The notes beneath the pieces were generated by a model that saw only the letters and a list, made by a program, of their open reading frames with translations, had not been told where the DNA came from and did no database searches. Shown one piece after another: positions 6,977 to 14,906 of a stretch of DNA of 64,000 bases (positions within the stretch are counted from its first letter, which is position 1; each line of letters starts with the position of its first letter). Position numbers and translations under genes: made by a program. This stretch comes from an uncultured Lachnospiraceae bacterium (lineage in GTDB: Bacteria; Bacillota; Clostridia; Lachnospirales; Lachnospiraceae). The stretch is from contig CACZJZ010000015.1 of NCBI GenBank assembly GCA_902781655.1, positions 1 through 64,000 on the forward strand, in the 5' to 3' direction.

Positions 6977-8606
6977 GGGCCTCTCCATTTTTTTCTGACG
7001 ACAGCAATCCTTTGAAATTGATCTGAGAATAATGTTTGGGACTCATTCCTGTATAATTTTTAAATATACGGCTGAAGTAGCTTACATCGGTGAATCCGAG
7101 CGCATCGGAAATTTCTGAGATATTCATATCAGATAAAGTAAGCAGTTCCTTCGCCTTTTCAATTTTGAGAGAATTCAGGTAATCTACGATTCCCATCCCC
7201 ATGCTTTTTCGAAACAAGCTTCCCAGGTAATTTGGCGATAAGCCGATTGACTTTGCCAGGTCAGAAATCGCTACTTTTTCTGAATAATGTTGTTTCAAAT
7301 ATGTTGTAACGGCATCAATTCTTCTGTTTTCGACCCGGCGCTCCCGGAAATTACGGTTGATCTCAGAAAGCTTGTCGCAGAGAGCCTGAATATCCTCGAT
7401 ATAGTATTGATGCTCTCTAAGGCTTGTTAATGTGCTGATCATAGAATCCGCTTCGTTTTGTTCTTTATTCTCTGAATCCTTTCCAAATAGTGGCCAGTAT
7501 ATCATGTGAAGAATAATTTCTTCGGAGTTGTTGCGGCTTGTTTCAAAAGACATCAGCAGCTTCTCCCGTCCCGATGTCAGTATCTTCATGTATTCCGCTG
7601 GAATATCGGTCAGCTTTTCCCAAACACTGGCGATCTTGTTTTCCGCCCGGATTTTATCCCTTTTCGGAACAGGAGCATTAAACCAGCAGATCATTTCATC
7701 GCTCATGTAGTATAGCCGCTCGCGGGAAATCTTCGCCTCCTCATATAATTGTGGCAATGTTTTCCAGCCGTTGCCGCAGGAACTCACGCCAAAAGTGACA
7801 TGAAAATTCATATAGTTCCGGATGATTGTCGCAATATGAGATAGGATTTTTTCGGCAGCCCGCATCGGAGAGGAAACCGTGCTGTCAAAACCAAAGATAA
7901 TCCAGTAATTATTTTTTTCCCCATGTAGCATTTCGCCATTGTGGTACGTTTCCAGTAACTGATTGATCAGCGTTGAAACCGTGTTCCACAACATATTATT
8001 CTTGCTTTTGACTTTGTCATCAGACAATATCGAATCATTTTGCGCAAAGCTCATGATGCAGAGATAGAGCTGGTCGGACGACAGCCGGAGGTTAAGTGCC
8101 TTTGCGAGGGCGTCAAACTCCTTTGCTTCGATGTTCCTGCCAATAATCAGACGTTCGAGCAATTGTTCCTTTTTCTCATTTGGCGCAGTGTGGGATACTT
8201 GATCGTCGCTAGGGGCTGACTTCTTTTCTATTGTACATTCATCTACAGCCTTTTTGATTACCTGAGCAAGCGTCTGTTTATCGAGATCAAGCTTCAGTAG
8301 ATAGTCTGAGATCTGATAATGCATTGCCTGATGCAAAAGATCGAATTCATCATATGCGGTCAGAATGATGATTTTTGTTTGGGAATCCTTTTCGCGGATT
8401 TTAGAGATCAACCCGAGTCCGTCCATCCCCGGTATTTTAATATCGGTGATGATAATATCTGGGTTCTTTTCCAGATATAGGGAATAAGCACTGTTCCCGT
8501 CGCTGGCAGTTCCAACGATTTCACAACCATATTCTTCCCATTTCAGAAGATTGCAGATACCAACCAATACGATCATTTCATCTTCAACAATCAGTACTCG
8601 AATCAT
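6963..8606 (-). CDS. Response regulator with AraC-type output domain, YesN type
   Basis: A two-component regulator of 547 residues. The receiver domain occupies about residues 1-120, with DE at 9-10, the phospho-accepting Asp 55 in ITDIKIPGMDG, and a T/K pair further on (ILTAYDEFD, LLKLD). The middle is the long variable linker usual for YesN. The C-terminal 100 residues are an AraC/XylS DNA-binding domain: TYLKQHYSEKVAISDLAKSI, then LGSLFRKSMGMGIVDYLNSL, then ISEISDALGFTDVSYFSRIF and the closing TGMSPKHY. It precedes and overlaps the kinase gene. Its own promoter and that of the divergent transporter share the 420-bp region 8607-9029. The ligand class is inferred from the transporter family to be an oligosaccharide. 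Confidence 0.9.
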   Translation of the reverse strand: MIRVLIVEDEMIVLVGICNLLKWEEYGCEIVGTASDGNSAYSLYLEKNPDIIITDIKIPGMDGLGLISKIREKDSQTKIIILTAYDEFDLLHQAMHYQISDYLLKLDLDKQTLAQVIKKAVDECTIEKKSAPSDDQVSHTAPNEKKEQLLERLIIGRNIEAKEFDALAKALNLRLSSDQLYLCIMSFAQNDSILSDDKVKSKNNMLWNTVSTLINQLLETYHNGEMLHGEKNNYWIIFGFDSTVSSPMRAAEKILSHIATIIRNYMNFHVTFGVSSCGNGWKTLPQLYEEAKISRERLYYMSDEMICWFNAPVPKRDKIRAENKIASVWEKLTDIPAEYMKILTSGREKLLMSFETSRNNSEEIILHMIYWPLFGKDSENKEQNEADSMISTLTSLREHQYYIEDIQALCDKLSEINRNFRERRVENRRIDAVTTYLKQHYSEKVAISDLAKSIGLSPNYLGSLFRKSMGMGIVDYLNSLKIEKAKELLTLSDMNISEISDALGFTDVSYFSRIFKNYTGMSPKHYSQINFKGLLSSEKNGEAHEKE

Positions 8607-9029
8607 AAATATCTCCGATTTTTCGGGCTAAGTATCAGGTTCATTCATGAAAGTGGTGCAGATCCCTCGTACGCATACGTCATCTATGGCCTTTCGCAAT
8701 GCGACAAAGGAAATATACCACCATATCATGGGATAATATTGCTGTATTTTGGAAAAATATTCCGACACGAGTTAGATGATATTTCTATTCAATACGGTTC
8801 AAATCTGATTTGTCTGCGGGAAAATGCCCTATATAGCGGGGGGGTATGCCCAAAAATGTGTTGAATAGTTCTGAAATGATTGAAAAGTACAAATGAGGAT
8901 TGGGCATCATCATTATTAAATTCAAATAATCGGAACTAAATTCATTAAATTTATAGAAAATATATAATAAGATGATGACAGAAAAAATAAATGTGTGCAA
9001 ATTGCACTAATTCAACGGGGAGAACTTCA
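8607..9029 (+). promoter_or_regulatory. Divergent regulatory region with direct repeats before a TATAAT box
   Basis: This gap separates the YesN-type gene from the ABC operon and holds no gene. A TATAAT at 8963-8968 has no good -35 element. Instead the octamer TAAATTCA occurs at 8917-8924 and 8937-8944, 20 bp apart on the same face, the second reaching the -35 position. This is the geometry of an AraC-type activator with two tandem sites. It is a prediction from sequence only. Confidence 0.4.
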
Positions 9030-9974
9030 ATGCAGGAATATTCTGTGATGGATGAGGGGATAGTTCCATCAAAATGGAATGCCAGAACAAGAAGGGGATT
9101 GAAATATCTTTTGATCGCACTGCCATTCATGGTATTGGCGGCAGCATTCTATTATGTGCCGTTGTTCAGTTGGGCTTATGCTTTCTTCAAATATCAGCTG
9201 GGGCATCCGATCACCGACATGCCATTTGTCGGACTGGCAAATTTCAGAAAACTGCTTGCTCAGTGGCAGGAGGTTGCCCGCGTGCTGCGCAATACGCTTG
9301 CCATGAGCTTCCTGAATATTCTCTGCACGCCACTCCCTATGATCTTTGCAATTATGCTGAACGAGGTGCATCACGCCAGATATAAGAAATTCATTCAGAC
9401 AGCGACCACGCTTCCGAATTTCATCAGCTGGTTTATTGTTTATGAGCTTGCCAGCGCGATCTTTTCATCAGGTGGTTTAATCGCCGTCATCCAGGGGAGA
9501 TTTGGCAATGTCCAGACGGGAACGGATATTCTTGGAAACAATGACATTGTGTGGATTTTTCAATTGCTTCTGGGCATCTGGAAAGGGCTGGGCTGGCAGG
9601 CAATTATTTATCTGGCGGCTATTTCCGGCATAGATCAGGAACTGTATGATGCAGCTAGGGTGGACGGGGCTGATAAAATGCGGACGATCATGCATGTCAC
9701 GGTTCCGGGGCTGATGCCAACCTTCATGGTACTTCTACTGCTTCAGGTGAGCAACCTGCTGAACAATGGTCTTGATCAGTATTTTGTATTCTATAATCCA
9801 TCCGTCGCGGACAAGATAGAGGTGCTCGATTATTACGTTTATAAAATTGGAATTCTTGTCAATGATTATTCCTATTCCATTGTGCTTGGAATGTTCAAGA
9901 CGTTAATCAGCGTGCTGCTGCTATTTAGTGTGAATGGCATTTCAAAGAAGGTGCGCGGGGAATCTATTGTTTAA
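9030..9974 (+). CDS. Carbohydrate ABC transporter permease, LplB type
   Basis: Inner-membrane subunit of a CUT1-type importer. About six hydrophobic segments are visible, beginning YLLIALPFMVLAAAFYYVPLFSW. The ATPase-contact EAA loop is present as YDAARVDGADKMRTIMHVTVPGLMP. The N-terminal MVLAAAFYYVPLFSWAYAF and the FVGLANFRKLL stretch are typical of the LplB family, which usually serves oligosaccharides from plant or host glycans. The frame opens at 8991, but the ATG at 9030 has a strong GGGGAGA ribosome binding site. It is first in an operon with a second permease and a binding protein. No ATPase is encoded here; as is usual for this class, a shared MsmX-like ATPase elsewhere is expected. 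Confidence 0.9.
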   Translation: MQEYSVMDEGIVPSKWNARTRRGLKYLLIALPFMVLAAAFYYVPLFSWAYAFFKYQLGHPITDMPFVGLANFRKLLAQWQEVARVLRNTLAMSFLNILCTPLPMIFAIMLNEVHHARYKKFIQTATTLPNFISWFIVYELASAIFSSGGLIAVIQGRFGNVQTGTDILGNNDIVWIFQLLLGIWKGLGWQAIIYLAAISGIDQELYDAARVDGADKMRTIMHVTVPGLMPTFMVLLLLQVSNLLNNGLDQYFVFYNPSVADKIEVLDYYVYKIGILVNDYSYSIVLGMFKTLISVLLLFSVNGISKKVRGESIV

Positions 9975-10026
9975 TTTTTGCAAATTCGTGAACCATTAAC
10001 GCCAGCATTTCTTGGGAGAGACTTCC

Positions 10027-10956
10027 ATGACTTACCGTAAAAAAACAGAAAGTAAAAAGGGACGGGCAAATCATATCAGGATTTCCCCGCAGGAGAAAAT
10101 ATTACATGCAGTAAATATCGCTTTACTTACGTCAATCATGTTTGTATGCGTCTATCCATTCTGGTATGTCATCATCGGATCATTTTCGTCCGCAGATGCA
10201 ATATCTGCTGGAGTTTTTCTCTGGCCGGTGAATTTTACGGTCCATACATATCAGGAGATATTCAAAAAAGGCGACATCGGGCATGCGTTTCTTATCTCTG
10301 TGTGCCGCGTTGTTTCCGGCACGGTATTATGTCTGTTCTGCTGTACCTTTTTCGCCTATTTGATGACAAGGCGCGAGATGCTGGGAAGAAAATTCGTATA
10401 TCGGTTTATTATTGCAACCATGTATGTCAATGCCGGATTGATCCCATGGTATCTGACCATGAAAATGTACGGACTTCGAAATAATTTTCTGGTCTATATT
10501 CTTCCGGGAGCGATGAATGCCTATTTCATTATCCTGATCAAAACATTTATCGAGCAGCTTCCCCCTTCCCTTGAGGAGTCAGCAGCGCTTGACGGAGCAG
10601 GTTTTTTTCAAGTTTACCGAAGTATCATTCTTCCTCTGTCAAAGCCGGTCATTGCAACATGCGCAGTGTATATTTCCGTCGGACAGTGGAATGCGTGGCA
10701 GGACAACTATTTTCTGGTGACCGATACGAGGCTGCAGACAGTTCAACTGATCCTTTACAACTACTTACATGAAGCGGAGCAGCTCGCAAGCAGCATGAGA
10801 AGCGGTATGGTGACGGAAAATGCGGCAAACATGATCAGCCCTGCGGGGGTGCGAATGGCAATTACCGTGATCACAGTGTTTCCAATTCTCTGCGTGTATC
10901 CGTCGCTTCAGAAATATTTTGCAAAAGGAATCATGATGGGTGCAGTCAAAGGTTAA
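10027..10956 (+). CDS. Carbohydrate ABC transporter permease, YtcP type
   Basis: Second permease of the importer, 309 residues from the ATG at 10027, which has a GGGAGAG ribosome binding site (an upstream TTG at 10012 is less likely). It shows the MalG-like order: VYPFWYVIIGSFSSADAI, several membrane spans, the EAA loop EESAALDGAGFFQVYRSIILPLSKP, and the closing FPILCVYPSLQKYFAKGIMMGAVKG, which is nearly diagnostic of this family. It lies 52 bp after the first permease and 102 bp before the binding-protein start. It should pair with the LplB-type subunit and a generic MsmX-type ATPase. Confidence 0.9.
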   Translation: MTYRKKTESKKGRANHIRISPQEKILHAVNIALLTSIMFVCVYPFWYVIIGSFSSADAISAGVFLWPVNFTVHTYQEIFKKGDIGHAFLISVCRVVSGTVLCLFCCTFFAYLMTRREMLGRKFVYRFIIATMYVNAGLIPWYLTMKMYGLRNNFLVYILPGAMNAYFIILIKTFIEQLPPSLEESAALDGAGFFQVYRSIILPLSKPVIATCAVYISVGQWNAWQDNYFLVTDTRLQTVQLILYNYLHEAEQLASSMRSGMVTENAANMISPAGVRMAITVITVFPILCVYPSLQKYFAKGIMMGAVKG

Positions 10957-11058
10957 GATCAGGATCGGAAATTTTGTCTAATGGTTACAACAGGCAGCGA
11001 AAGTGGGGGCCCTCATGCAGTCTGCCTTGGAACACAATATTTTTCAGGGAGGTATTTC

Positions 11059-12813
11059 ATGAAGAAAAAAACCATTTCTACCGTGCTATCTGCTTTCCTC
11101 TGTGGAACGCTGCTGATAGGATGCGGCAGTGGAAATGCAGCGGGTACGGTCCAGAGCACGGATGGCTCTTCCGCGGCGGGAATTGCGGAATCTGTTGAGA
11201 CACAGGCATCAGCTTCTGAGACAGCAGAAAGTTCATCGTCTGGGGAATTAGACAAAAGTCCGATTACTCTGACCCTTGGTATTTCACAGGCGGAAGACGG
11301 CGAATGGGACTGTGCGGTTGCGGAGCAGATCAAAGAAGCTACGGGGATTACACTCAATATCGTAAAGGTGGATCACGACAAGATGAAGGTTCTTGCTGCG
11401 GGCGGGGATCTGCCGGATCTCTTCTGGCTTCCGGAACTGAGCATGATGGATGTTTCAAGCATCATATCTTCCGGACAATTACTGCCACTCGACGATCTTC
11501 TGGAAGAATATGGACAGGATATCTTAAAAAATGAACCTACAGCAATTCAGTATTCCAAGAAAATAGTCGGTGACGGGACGACGTACATTCTGCCCTGTGC
11601 GGTGAAGAAGGCAGAACCAGATAATCCGCTTCAAAACGGATTCGTGGGATTCTTTACACGCTATGATTACTATAAGGCGATCGGGTCTCCGGAGATGAAC
11701 GGGGAGGATGAATATCTGGACGTGCTCAGACAGATCCAGGATTACGCGCAGAGTCAAAGGACGGATGGGAAGAAGGTTTATGCGCTCTCTGCCTGGACGG
11801 ACTGGGGGGCATGGCCGTACATCATACCGTATCCCTTCTCGCACGGATATACCAATCTGAATGCGAATTTCCTTGGAAATTGTGAGACAGGTGAAGTGGA
11901 GAATGAATTTCTGGAGGAGGACGGTGTCTTCTGGAAGGGGATGAAGTTCTTTAACAAAGCTTACAGAATGGGACTGTTCGACCCTGAAGGGCTGACGCAG
12001 AAATGGCAGCAATATTGTGACAAAATAGAAAATGGACTTGTGCTCACCAATTATCTGACACGAAACAGTCCGAATACCGTGCTTCTTCCGGGGGCATTTG
12101 AGATTCTTCCTGATATTTATGACTATGATCTGGCCTGTGGATATCAGGTGAACGATTCCAGGGCTATTTCCACGAATTGCAAGTACCCGGAGAGGGCGAT
12201 GCAGCTTCTGAATTATCTGGAAACGGACGAAGGCGCGAGACTGATATTTAATGGCGTTCAGGGGGAGGATTGGGACTATGTCGACGGAGTTCCTCAGCCA
12301 ATCGGCGAGCGTTTAAAATATCTGAATAGCGGGGACAGTTATGAATATGACAGTAAGCGCGGGATCAATACGCTGGAATATTTCTGCTCAGGCGTACAGC
12401 AGCCGGAGGATGGGTATCCGGTAAAACTTACCAATACCAAGAACTATAAAATGGAGCATGCAACCCCGGAGCAGCAGGAGTTCGCGGCGGACTACGGAGA
12501 TTTTAAATATCCGGGACAGGTCTATGACCAGTGGGTGAAGGATGGAATAGGTAAGACCTGTTCAGTAGTTCCAGTCAGTCTTCAGATTATTGGACCCTGT
12601 TCTGAGGAGGCACAGCAAATTCAGTCCAACGGGGAGCAGTACTTCAATTCGAACCTCTCCAAGGTGGTTCTCGCGGAAAGTGACGAGCAGTTTGAAAAGG
12701 CGAAGCAGGACATCATCTCGGACCTTAAGGCGATGGGATACGAAAATGCTGCAAATGAATTCATAGAGAATGCAAAGGTTGCGAAAGAGGAGGCAGCTTC
12801 CTTTGAAAATTAA
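11059..12813 (+). CDS. Extracellular sugar-binding lipoprotein of the ABC importer
   Basis: Solute-binding protein of about 584 residues. The ATG at 11059 follows GGGAGG and begins a lipoprotein signal: KKKTISTVLSAFLCGTLLIGCG, with the lipobox cysteine in LIGCG. A Ser/Ala/Glu-rich linker follows, then the binding-protein fold (ITLTLGISQAEDGEWD, LAAGGDLPDLFWLP, TNYLTRNSPNT) of the large LplA-like class. The C-terminal YFNSNLSKVVLAESDEQFEKAKQDIISDLKAMG is typical of that class. The frame runs upstream to 10981, but that part lacks a signal sequence and a ribosome binding site. It is third in the operon and determines specificity, which cannot be read from the sequence. Confidence 0.88.
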   Translation: MKKKTISTVLSAFLCGTLLIGCGSGNAAGTVQSTDGSSAAGIAESVETQASASETAESSSSGELDKSPITLTLGISQAEDGEWDCAVAEQIKEATGITLNIVKVDHDKMKVLAAGGDLPDLFWLPELSMMDVSSIISSGQLLPLDDLLEEYGQDILKNEPTAIQYSKKIVGDGTTYILPCAVKKAEPDNPLQNGFVGFFTRYDYYKAIGSPEMNGEDEYLDVLRQIQDYAQSQRTDGKKVYALSAWTDWGAWPYIIPYPFSHGYTNLNANFLGNCETGEVENEFLEEDGVFWKGMKFFNKAYRMGLFDPEGLTQKWQQYCDKIENGLVLTNYLTRNSPNTVLLPGAFEILPDIYDYDLACGYQVNDSRAISTNCKYPERAMQLLNYLETDEGARLIFNGVQGEDWDYVDGVPQPIGERLKYLNSGDSYEYDSKRGINTLEYFCSGVQQPEDGYPVKLTNTKNYKMEHATPEQQEFAADYGDFKYPGQVYDQWVKDGIGKTCSVVPVSLQIIGPCSEEAQQIQSNGEQYFNSNLSKVVLAESDEQFEKAKQDIISDLKAMGYENAANEFIENAKVAKEEAASFEN

Positions 12814-12828
12814 ATCGTAAGAGGCTTC

Positions 12829-12860
12829 CTCTCCCGCCGCGGTTTATCGCGGCGGGAGAG
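12829..12860 (+). other. Perfect 13-bp hairpin in the intergenic region, mRNA processing or attenuation element
   Basis: CTCTCCCGCCGCG and its exact complement flank a GTTTAT loop, 16 bp after the stop of the binding-protein gene. No T-run follows, so it is not a standard terminator. It could stabilise the upstream mRNA and lower expression of the downstream gene. The rest of 12861-13038 shows nothing recognisable. Confidence 0.5.
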
Positions 12861-13038
12861 TCCCGATCCAGAGGAAAGACCGAAGTGGGATCTCACACGG
12901 ATGCCGCGAAGAGCGTGGAATGGGGCATTAAATATTGCGGAAGAAGAGCAGAGTCTGGTGGGTCGAAAAATCCGCCAGATTTTGTATGGGAATCTTTTCA
13001 GGTAACAGGTGTGAAAAGGGAGTACGGAGGATAGACAG

Positions 13039-14478
13039 ATGGCGAATCTGAATAGCACAGAGTTTTTTAACAAGGTATACGGATGCTGGGTGGGGAAGAA
13101 TATCGGAGGAACTTTGGGAACACCCTTTGAGGGGAAAACGGATATATTGGATATCAGAGATTTTCATTCTCCTTCAGGGAAACCACTGGCCAACGATGAT
13201 TTGGATCTCCAACTGGTCTGGCTGAAAGCGCTGGAAGAGTATGGGCCAAATCGGATTTCGGAAAAGGTTCTGGGAGAATACTGGCTGGATTACATCCCGG
13301 CATGGTGGAACGAGTATGGGATTGGCAAGAGCAATATGCAGGCAGGCCTTTTGCCGCCTGTATCCGGAGATTACAAGAATCCATGGAGGGATTCCAACGG
13401 AGCATGGATCCGATCAGAAATCTGGGCTTCTATAACTCCCGGCGATCCGGAAGCAGCTGCGGAATTCGCATGGTATGACGCCTGTGTGGATCATGGGACA
13501 GGGGAAGGTACCTATGCGGAGTACTTTACATCTTCGATTGAGAGCGCTGCATATGTGATTTCTGATCGGGAGGAGCTGTTAAAAATAGGATTATCTTATA
13601 TTCCGGAGAACTGTCGGGTGGCGCAGTCGGTCCGGGTGGCGATGGATGCCTATAAGGACGGGGCTGACTGGAAAACAGCCCGGCAGAGAGTCGTTGAGGA
13701 TGCCCAGGATCTGGGATGGTTTCAGGCACCGGCGAATGTGGCTTTTTTTGTCATCGGATGGCTTTACGGGGAGGGGGATTTTAAAAAATCTCTGCTTATC
13801 GCGGTAAATTGTGGCGATGATACAGATTGTACAGGAGCTACCCTGGGCTCCATTCTGGGGATCCTTGGGGGTGTGGACAGTATACCCGGTGACTGGAGAC
13901 AGTTCATCGGAGATGATATTATCTCGGTCGCGCTGAACAGAGCCAGCGGCAGTTTTCCGACATCCTGCAGAGAACTGACAGAACGTGTTGTCAGAATGGC
14001 TAAAATCACGCTTGCGATGAAAAATTCTGAAATCACGATCAGCGGTGATGAGACAGACCTTTCCAGCATAAAGGCGCAGGATCTTGTAGCAACAGAAAAC
14101 TACTGGGAGAAAATGAGTACACATGACGGGTCTGTTTTCTATGATTTCGTACATACCAGAGCATATGTGAAATATATGACCGGCGCCGGAATCAGACAGG
14201 ACGGAGAAGCGGAACTGAAAATTACATTGGAAAATAAGATGCCGGGACAAAGGCATTATAGTATCAGATATATTCTTCCTGATGGTCTGACATTGGAAGA
14301 AGGTCCGAAAAGTATTGTGATCCAGACAGATACAAGATATACCCGGCGATTTGGCAGATTCACAGTGAAACTGAGAGCAAATGAATACCTTGCGCCGCAG
14401 AATCGGATTATCATTGAGATCTCATCACTGGATCGTCCCACCGATATCATATTACCGATCCTTCTGCTTGCGGAATGA
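13039..14478 (+). CDS. ADP-ribosylglycohydrolase-family protein with extra C-terminal domain
   Basis: The first 300 residues match the ADP-ribosylglycohydrolase (DraG/ARH) fold. KVYGCWVGKNIGGTLGTPFEG is the usual N-terminus. NDDLDLQ near residue 55 supplies metal ligands in place of the common DDT. NCGDDTDCTGATLGSILGILGG near residue 258 is the second metal site. From about residue 330 a beta-rich segment (AELKITLENKMPGQRHYSIRYILP) forms a separate domain that classical DraG enzymes (about 300 residues) lack. The ATG at 13039 has GGAGG upstream. Located behind a sugar importer, it probably acts on an imported glycoside rather than on ADP-ribosylated protein; such homologues are frequent in sugar loci. 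This is inference; the substrate is unknown. Confidence 0.82.
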   Translation: MANLNSTEFFNKVYGCWVGKNIGGTLGTPFEGKTDILDIRDFHSPSGKPLANDDLDLQLVWLKALEEYGPNRISEKVLGEYWLDYIPAWWNEYGIGKSNMQAGLLPPVSGDYKNPWRDSNGAWIRSEIWASITPGDPEAAAEFAWYDACVDHGTGEGTYAEYFTSSIESAAYVISDREELLKIGLSYIPENCRVAQSVRVAMDAYKDGADWKTARQRVVEDAQDLGWFQAPANVAFFVIGWLYGEGDFKKSLLIAVNCGDDTDCTGATLGSILGILGGVDSIPGDWRQFIGDDIISVALNRASGSFPTSCRELTERVVRMAKITLAMKNSEITISGDETDLSSIKAQDLVATENYWEKMSTHDGSVFYDFVHTRAYVKYMTGAGIRQDGEAELKITLENKMPGQRHYSIRYILPDGLTLEEGPKSIVIQTDTRYTRRFGRFTVKLRANEYLAPQNRIIIEISSLDRPTDIILPILLLAE

Positions 14479-14824
14479 AGTTTCTGGTTGGCGTGGGTTA
14501 TGAAAATTGAAAATATGTGAATGGACGAGAATAAACGTTAAGCAATGATAAACGACAACAAAACGGCGATAAACGAAAACATGGCGAAAAGAATATCACA
14601 GAGAAGCCGCAGGAGAATGGCGAAATGATCTGGATGCGGCATTTTCATTTTTCTGAGTTTATGGAATATTATGCTCAGGTCAACAAGAAAGCTGACAGAT
14701 CGGCAGAAAAGTCAACCAAATGGGAGGATGTGTTTTTGAAGATTTTTCACAAACTTATCAGGAAATCGACGAATTGAGTTGCTATTTATGTTCAAAATAG
14801 TATATGCTGAATTTATCAAAGACT
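14479..14824 (+). promoter_or_regulatory. Non-coding leader with promoter of the second sugar importer
   Basis: No gene is seen in 14479-14906. A plausible sigma-A promoter is TTGAGT (14774-14779), 18 bp, TAGTAT (14798-14803). That would start transcription just upstream of the operator cluster. Further upstream, GATAAACGA recurs twice near 14548-14575, of unknown meaning. Confidence 0.45.
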
Positions 14825-14850
14825 TGGAAACGTTACCGAAAACGTTTCCA
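14825..14850. promoter_or_regulatory. Two adjoining LacI/CcpA-type operators
   Basis: TGGAAACGTTACC is followed at once by GAAAACGTTTCCA. Both are centred on CG, as in LacI-family and cre sites, and the outer GGAAACGTT arms form an inverted pair. They lie just downstream of the predicted start of transcription, a position that favours roadblock repression, for example catabolite repression by CcpA. Confidence 0.6.
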
Positions 14851-14864
14851 AACATATTGATTTT

Positions 14865-14883
14865 AGTGCACAGTCTGTGCACT
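14865..14883. promoter_or_regulatory. Perfect 19-bp palindrome, candidate operator
   Basis: AGTGCACAGTCTGTGCACT reads identically on both strands around a central T and ends 8 bp before the GGGAGG ribosome binding site of the binding-protein gene. It could bind a dimeric repressor. As RNA it could form a hairpin with almost no loop, so a DNA site is more likely. Confidence 0.55.
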
Positions 14884-14906
14884 CATTTCATGGGAGGTAG
14901 GTCACT

